Shown here in pieces: positions 6,617 through 7,991 of a DNA stretch of 7,991 nt. Positions within the stretch are counted from its first letter, which is position 1, and each line of letters begins with the position of its first letter. The stretch spans positions 1 through 7,991 of the forward strand of contig CAAEKX010000282.1 of NCBI GenBank assembly GCA_900756605.1, given 5' to 3'. The notes beneath the pieces are model-generated. The model had not been told where the DNA came from. It did no database searches and saw nothing but the letters and a program-made list of their open reading frames with translations. A program made the translations under genes and the position numbers. This DNA comes from Coriobacteriia bacterium. GTDB taxonomy: Bacteria; Actinomycetota; Coriobacteriia; Coriobacteriales; QAMH01.

Positions 6617-6954
6617 GTATCAAAGCGTCGGGGTATGCAATGCTTATTGATTATGCATGGTGTACCGGATGCCATTCCTGCGAAGTAGCATGCCGCAAAG
6701 AACATGGCTTTGCCGACGATCAGTACGGAATTAAGATCAATGAGATGATCTGGCCTATAGAGGCCAAGAGCTGGGAGTACACCTTCCTTCCAACGCCCAC
6801 AGATCAATGCGACACATGCATCCATCGTCGATCCGAAGGCAAAGACCCGACCTGCGTACACCACTGTCAGGCAAAATGCCTAACATTCGGTTCTGCAGAC
6901 GAGATAATGCGTCAGATGGATCCTAGCAAGCGTCAGGCCGTATTCACTCTGTAG
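6607..6954 (+). CDS. Two-cluster 4Fe-4S ferredoxin-like subunit of the Mo enzyme
   Basis: Encodes 115 residues with C19-x2-C22-x2-C25-x3-C29 (CTGCHSCEVAC) and C68-x2-C71-x11-C83-x3-C87, plus an extra Cys91 in CVHHCQAKC. These are the ligands for two 4Fe-4S clusters, arranged like the first half of DmsB/AthS-type electron-transfer subunits; the second cluster pair of those longer proteins (roughly 190-280 residues) is absent. There is no signal peptide, matching the cytosolic catalytic subunit. AAGGAGGT, a near-perfect ribosome site, ends 6 bases before the ATG and lies inside the upstream gene, and the ATG overlaps that gene's stop (ATGGGAGTAG), so translation is probably coupled. It most likely passes electrons to or from the Mo subunit. 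A strong hairpin follows 22 bases after the stop. Confidence 0.88.
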   Translation: MGVGIKASGYAMLIDYAWCTGCHSCEVACRKEHGFADDQYGIKINEMIWPIEAKSWEYTFLPTPTDQCDTCIHRRSEGKDPTCVHHCQAKCLTFGSADEIMRQMDPSKRQAVFTL

Positions 6955-6976
6955 TCTTTCTTCTCTCGCGTTTCCT

Positions 6977-7016
6977 ATACCGCACGCGCTTTCTGCCATA
7001 CGAGCGCGTGCGGTAT
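6977..7016 (+). terminator. Perfect 14-base-pair hairpin ending the Mo/Fe-S operon
   Basis: ATACCGCACGCGCT (6977-6990) and AGCGCGTGCGGTAT (7003-7016) are exact reverse complements around a 12-base loop, 22 bases past the Fe-S gene stop. No U tract follows, so this would be a hairpin-only terminator, or an RNA-stabilising stem. Position supports the terminator reading. Confidence 0.6.
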
Positions 7017-7033
7017 CTTCATAGAGGACAAGC

Positions 7034-7076
7034 GCGCCAACATGGCAACCGCATGCTCCGGTTGCCATGTTGGCGC
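7034..7076. repeat. Perfect 18-base-pair hairpin, second of a tandem pair
   Basis: GCGCCAACATGGCAACCG (7034-7051) pairs exactly with CGGTTGCCATGTTGGCGC (7059-7076) over a 7-base loop, only 17 bases after the first hairpin. It lacks a U tract on either strand. It may be a back-up terminator, a bidirectional barrier toward the minus-strand core gene guaA, or a mobile palindromic repeat; the window gives no second copy to decide. Confidence 0.6.
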
Positions 7077-7106
7077 ATTCGGTAAGTTGCTCTTGGTTGT
7101 CCTAGT

Positions 7107-7412
7107 TTGTCACCGTGTAGCTGCAGTCCTCGGGGTTCGCTCGTCTTCCCGCTTTACATAGCCGCCGAAATTGGGAGCTTGCCCGTAGTCAGACAATTGG
7201 TCGAGCATGGGGCGGACGTTAACAAGGTGACCCCGAAGGGCTGCACATCCATCCTCAATGCTGCTGAAGAAGGCAAAGTAAATGTAGTACGCTACTTGTT
7301 AGACCATGGCGCCGATCCTTACATTCGCAGCAATGCGGGCATGAACGCTATCGATGCTGCAATGAAGGCTGGGCAGATGCAGGCCGCACAAATCATGCGG
7401 GATTACCGCTAG
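7107..7412 (+). pseudogene. Ankyrin-repeat remnant without a credible start
   Basis: From about base 7149 the frame encodes ankyrin repeats: PLYIAAEIGSLPVVRQLVEH followed by GADVNK, then a second repeat from GCTSILNAAEEGKVNVVRYL to LDHGADP, and a partial third (AGMNAIDAAMKAGQMQAAQI) before the TAG. Two and a half repeats are too few for a typical stable ankyrin domain, and the first repeat lacks its usual leading DxxGxT segment. The only upstream start is a TTG at 7107 with no ribosome site; an in-frame TAA lies at 7083. The residues before the repeats (SPCSCSPRGSLV) look unlike protein of this family. I therefore read it as the 3' end of a larger ankyrin gene cut off on its left, close to the hairpin pair. 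Ankyrin domains bind proteins; no partner is visible. A short real gene cannot be fully excluded. Confidence 0.55.
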
Positions 7413-7436
7413 TAACACATAAAGCGCGAACAGATT

Positions 7437-7476
7437 GGCTCCTGCGGATTATCTGGCTACACATTCCGCGGGAGCC
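7437..7476. repeat. Imperfect 12-base-pair hairpin after the ankyrin remnant
   Basis: GGCTCCTGCGGA (7437-7448) pairs with TCCGCGGGAGCC (7465-7476), with one G-U wobble and a 16-base loop, 24 bases past the ankyrin stop. There is no U tract. It could terminate transcription of the former ankyrin gene. Confidence 0.4.
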
Positions 7477-7540
7477 CCGACATGTACAATGCGATTTGCT
7501 CAACTGCAGGGTAGCATTTCTGGTGCAGAAACTTCATGCA

Positions 7541-7634
7541 ACGACGCGCTACAACGCGTCAGTCGGCGTCAGCGAAAACTCAGTCATGGACGCGATTCGG
7601 TCCGTTTACGCCGTCGTGAGTCGTAGCGCGTCGT
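7541..7634. other. Palindrome-rich non-coding region between the ankyrin remnant and guaA
   Basis: ACGACGCGCTAC (7541-7552) and GTAGCGCGTCGT (7623-7634) are exact reverse complements enclosing 70 bases. Inside, GTCGGCGT (7562-7569) pairs with ACGCCGTC (7608-7615) with one mismatch. The core GACGCG/CGCGTC occurs four times in alternating orientation (7543, 7555, 7589, 7627), allowing competing folds. The whole gap 7413-7710 shows no convincing gene; a 63-residue TTG-start frame here has no ribosome site or known motif. The structure could be a recombination or insertion site, a terminator region for guaA, or a structured RNA. Function unknown. Confidence 0.4.
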
Positions 7635-7710
7635 CGTGCTAAATAAGCCATCTACCAGCGGTTATGTGTCCGCGCTGTAGCACGGTGTAGGATAGCGTAG
7701 AACCAGCAAT

Positions 7711-7991
7711 TTACTCCCACTCCACCGTACCGACGGGCTTGGGCGTGAGGTCATAGCACACGCGGCAGATGCCGGGAACCTCGTGGGTGATGCGGTCGGT
7801 CATGCGCTTGAGCAGCGCCCAGTCAAGCTCGGGCACCTCGGCGGTCATGACGTCCACGGTGTTGATGGCGCGGATGATCGCCGGCCACTCGTAGGCACGC
7901 ACGCCGTCGCGCACGCCCGTGGCGCGCATATCGGGCACCACGGCGAAGTACTGCCATGCATTCACGCCGGCCGTTTCCATCTCCTCGCGCA
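7711..7991 (-). CDS. guaA: GMP synthase (glutamine-hydrolysing), C-terminal part
   Basis: The last 93 residues of GuaA, reading off the right edge of the window. GuaA aminates XMP to GMP with glutamine and ATP in the cytosol. Diagnostic residues of the C-terminal dimerisation domain are AWQYFAVVPDMRATGVRDG, then IIRAINTVDVMTAE, NRI-like DRITHEVPGICRVCYDLTPK and the terminal KPVGTVEWE before TAA, closely parallel to the widely conserved 'RVvYDITsKPPGTIEWE' ending. GC is about 67% in a counted block, as expected for a core gene of a high-GC host and in contrast to the DNA on its left. The 3' end of guaA is a known integration site for genomic islands in several bacterial groups, which fits an accessory region beginning here, although no duplicate of the guaA end or integrase is visible. 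No U-rich terminator follows the stop. Confidence 0.95.
   Translation of the reverse strand, partial: REEMETAGVNAWQYFAVVPDMRATGVRDGVRAYEWPAIIRAINTVDVMTAEVPELDWALLKRMTDRITHEVPGICRVCYDLTPKPVGTVEWE

Noticed and set aside
7042..7160. A short plus-strand frame starting MATACSGCHVGAF
   Set aside because: It starts inside the 18-base-pair hairpin, has no ribosome site and stops within the ankyrin remnant.
7517..7531. Small hairpin TTTCTG-GTG-CAGAAA
   Set aside because: Six base pairs with no context; expected by chance in this length of DNA.
7435..7626. A 63-residue TTG-start plus-strand frame
   Set aside because: No ribosome site, arginine-rich nonsense-like composition, and it is explained by the palindromic non-coding region.
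7711..7735. A second copy of the guaA 3' end as an attachment repeat within the window
   Set aside because: I looked for the GTGGAGTGGGAGTAA end on both strands and saw no convincing second copy.

Overview
The window looks like an accessory locus of an anaerobic, fairly high-GC actinomycete, most likely of the class Coriobacteriia (Eggerthellaceae-like). This is inferred, not proven. The grounds are the GuaA C-terminus, the pattern of a PucR-type regulator beside a cytosolic molybdopterin enzyme with a small Fe-S partner, and the presence of a second, broken paralogue of that enzyme. Both edges of the window are GC-rich (hand counts of 60-base blocks give about 62-72% in bases 1-180 and about 67% in bases 7741-7800). 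The interior is much lower (about 38-50% in the sampled regulator blocks, about 43-50% in the enzyme remnant, about 52% in the sampled block of the intact enzyme). This fits acquired DNA lying between core genes.

Layout. Bases 1-226 (minus) hold the C-terminal part of a CPBP/CAAX-type membrane protease that has lost its front. It is joined directly to a middle fragment (220-829, minus) of a DMSO-reductase-family molybdopterin enzyme that is truncated at both ends and carries a one-base frameshift. This fragment begins right behind the stop codon of an intact HSL-type alpha/beta hydrolase (838-1770, minus). A 339-base divergent intergenic region follows, then a 563-residue PucR/CdaR-type transcriptional regulator (2110-3801, plus). 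Convergent with it, overlapping by 10 bases, is a 70-residue cysteine-rich zinc-ribbon protein (3792-4004, minus). After another divergent intergenic region (4005-4297) comes a two-gene operon: a 772-residue cytosolic molybdopterin oxidoreductase (4298-6616) and a 115-residue two-cluster 4Fe-4S protein (6607-6954) whose start overlaps the enzyme's stop. Two strong perfect hairpins, an ankyrin-repeat remnant without a credible start, and a palindrome-rich non-coding stretch lead to the 3' end of guaA (GMP synthase) at the right edge (minus).

How it may work together. The regulator probably senses a small molecule and controls the Mo/Fe-S operon. Two short sequence blocks are shared between the regulator's own upstream region and that of the Mo operon, which makes autoregulation plus operon control a concrete hypothesis. 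The Mo enzyme lacks a Tat signal and has no membrane anchor gene beside it. It therefore resembles the cytosolic branch of the family (pyrogallol-phloroglucinol transhydroxylase, acetylene hydratase, gut catechol dehydroxylase-like enzymes) more than a periplasmic respiratory reductase. The hydrolase could release a phenolic or other substrate from an ester, but that link rests on proximity only. The substrate cannot be read from the sequence. No integrase, transposase, tRNA, CRISPR array or resistance gene is visible.
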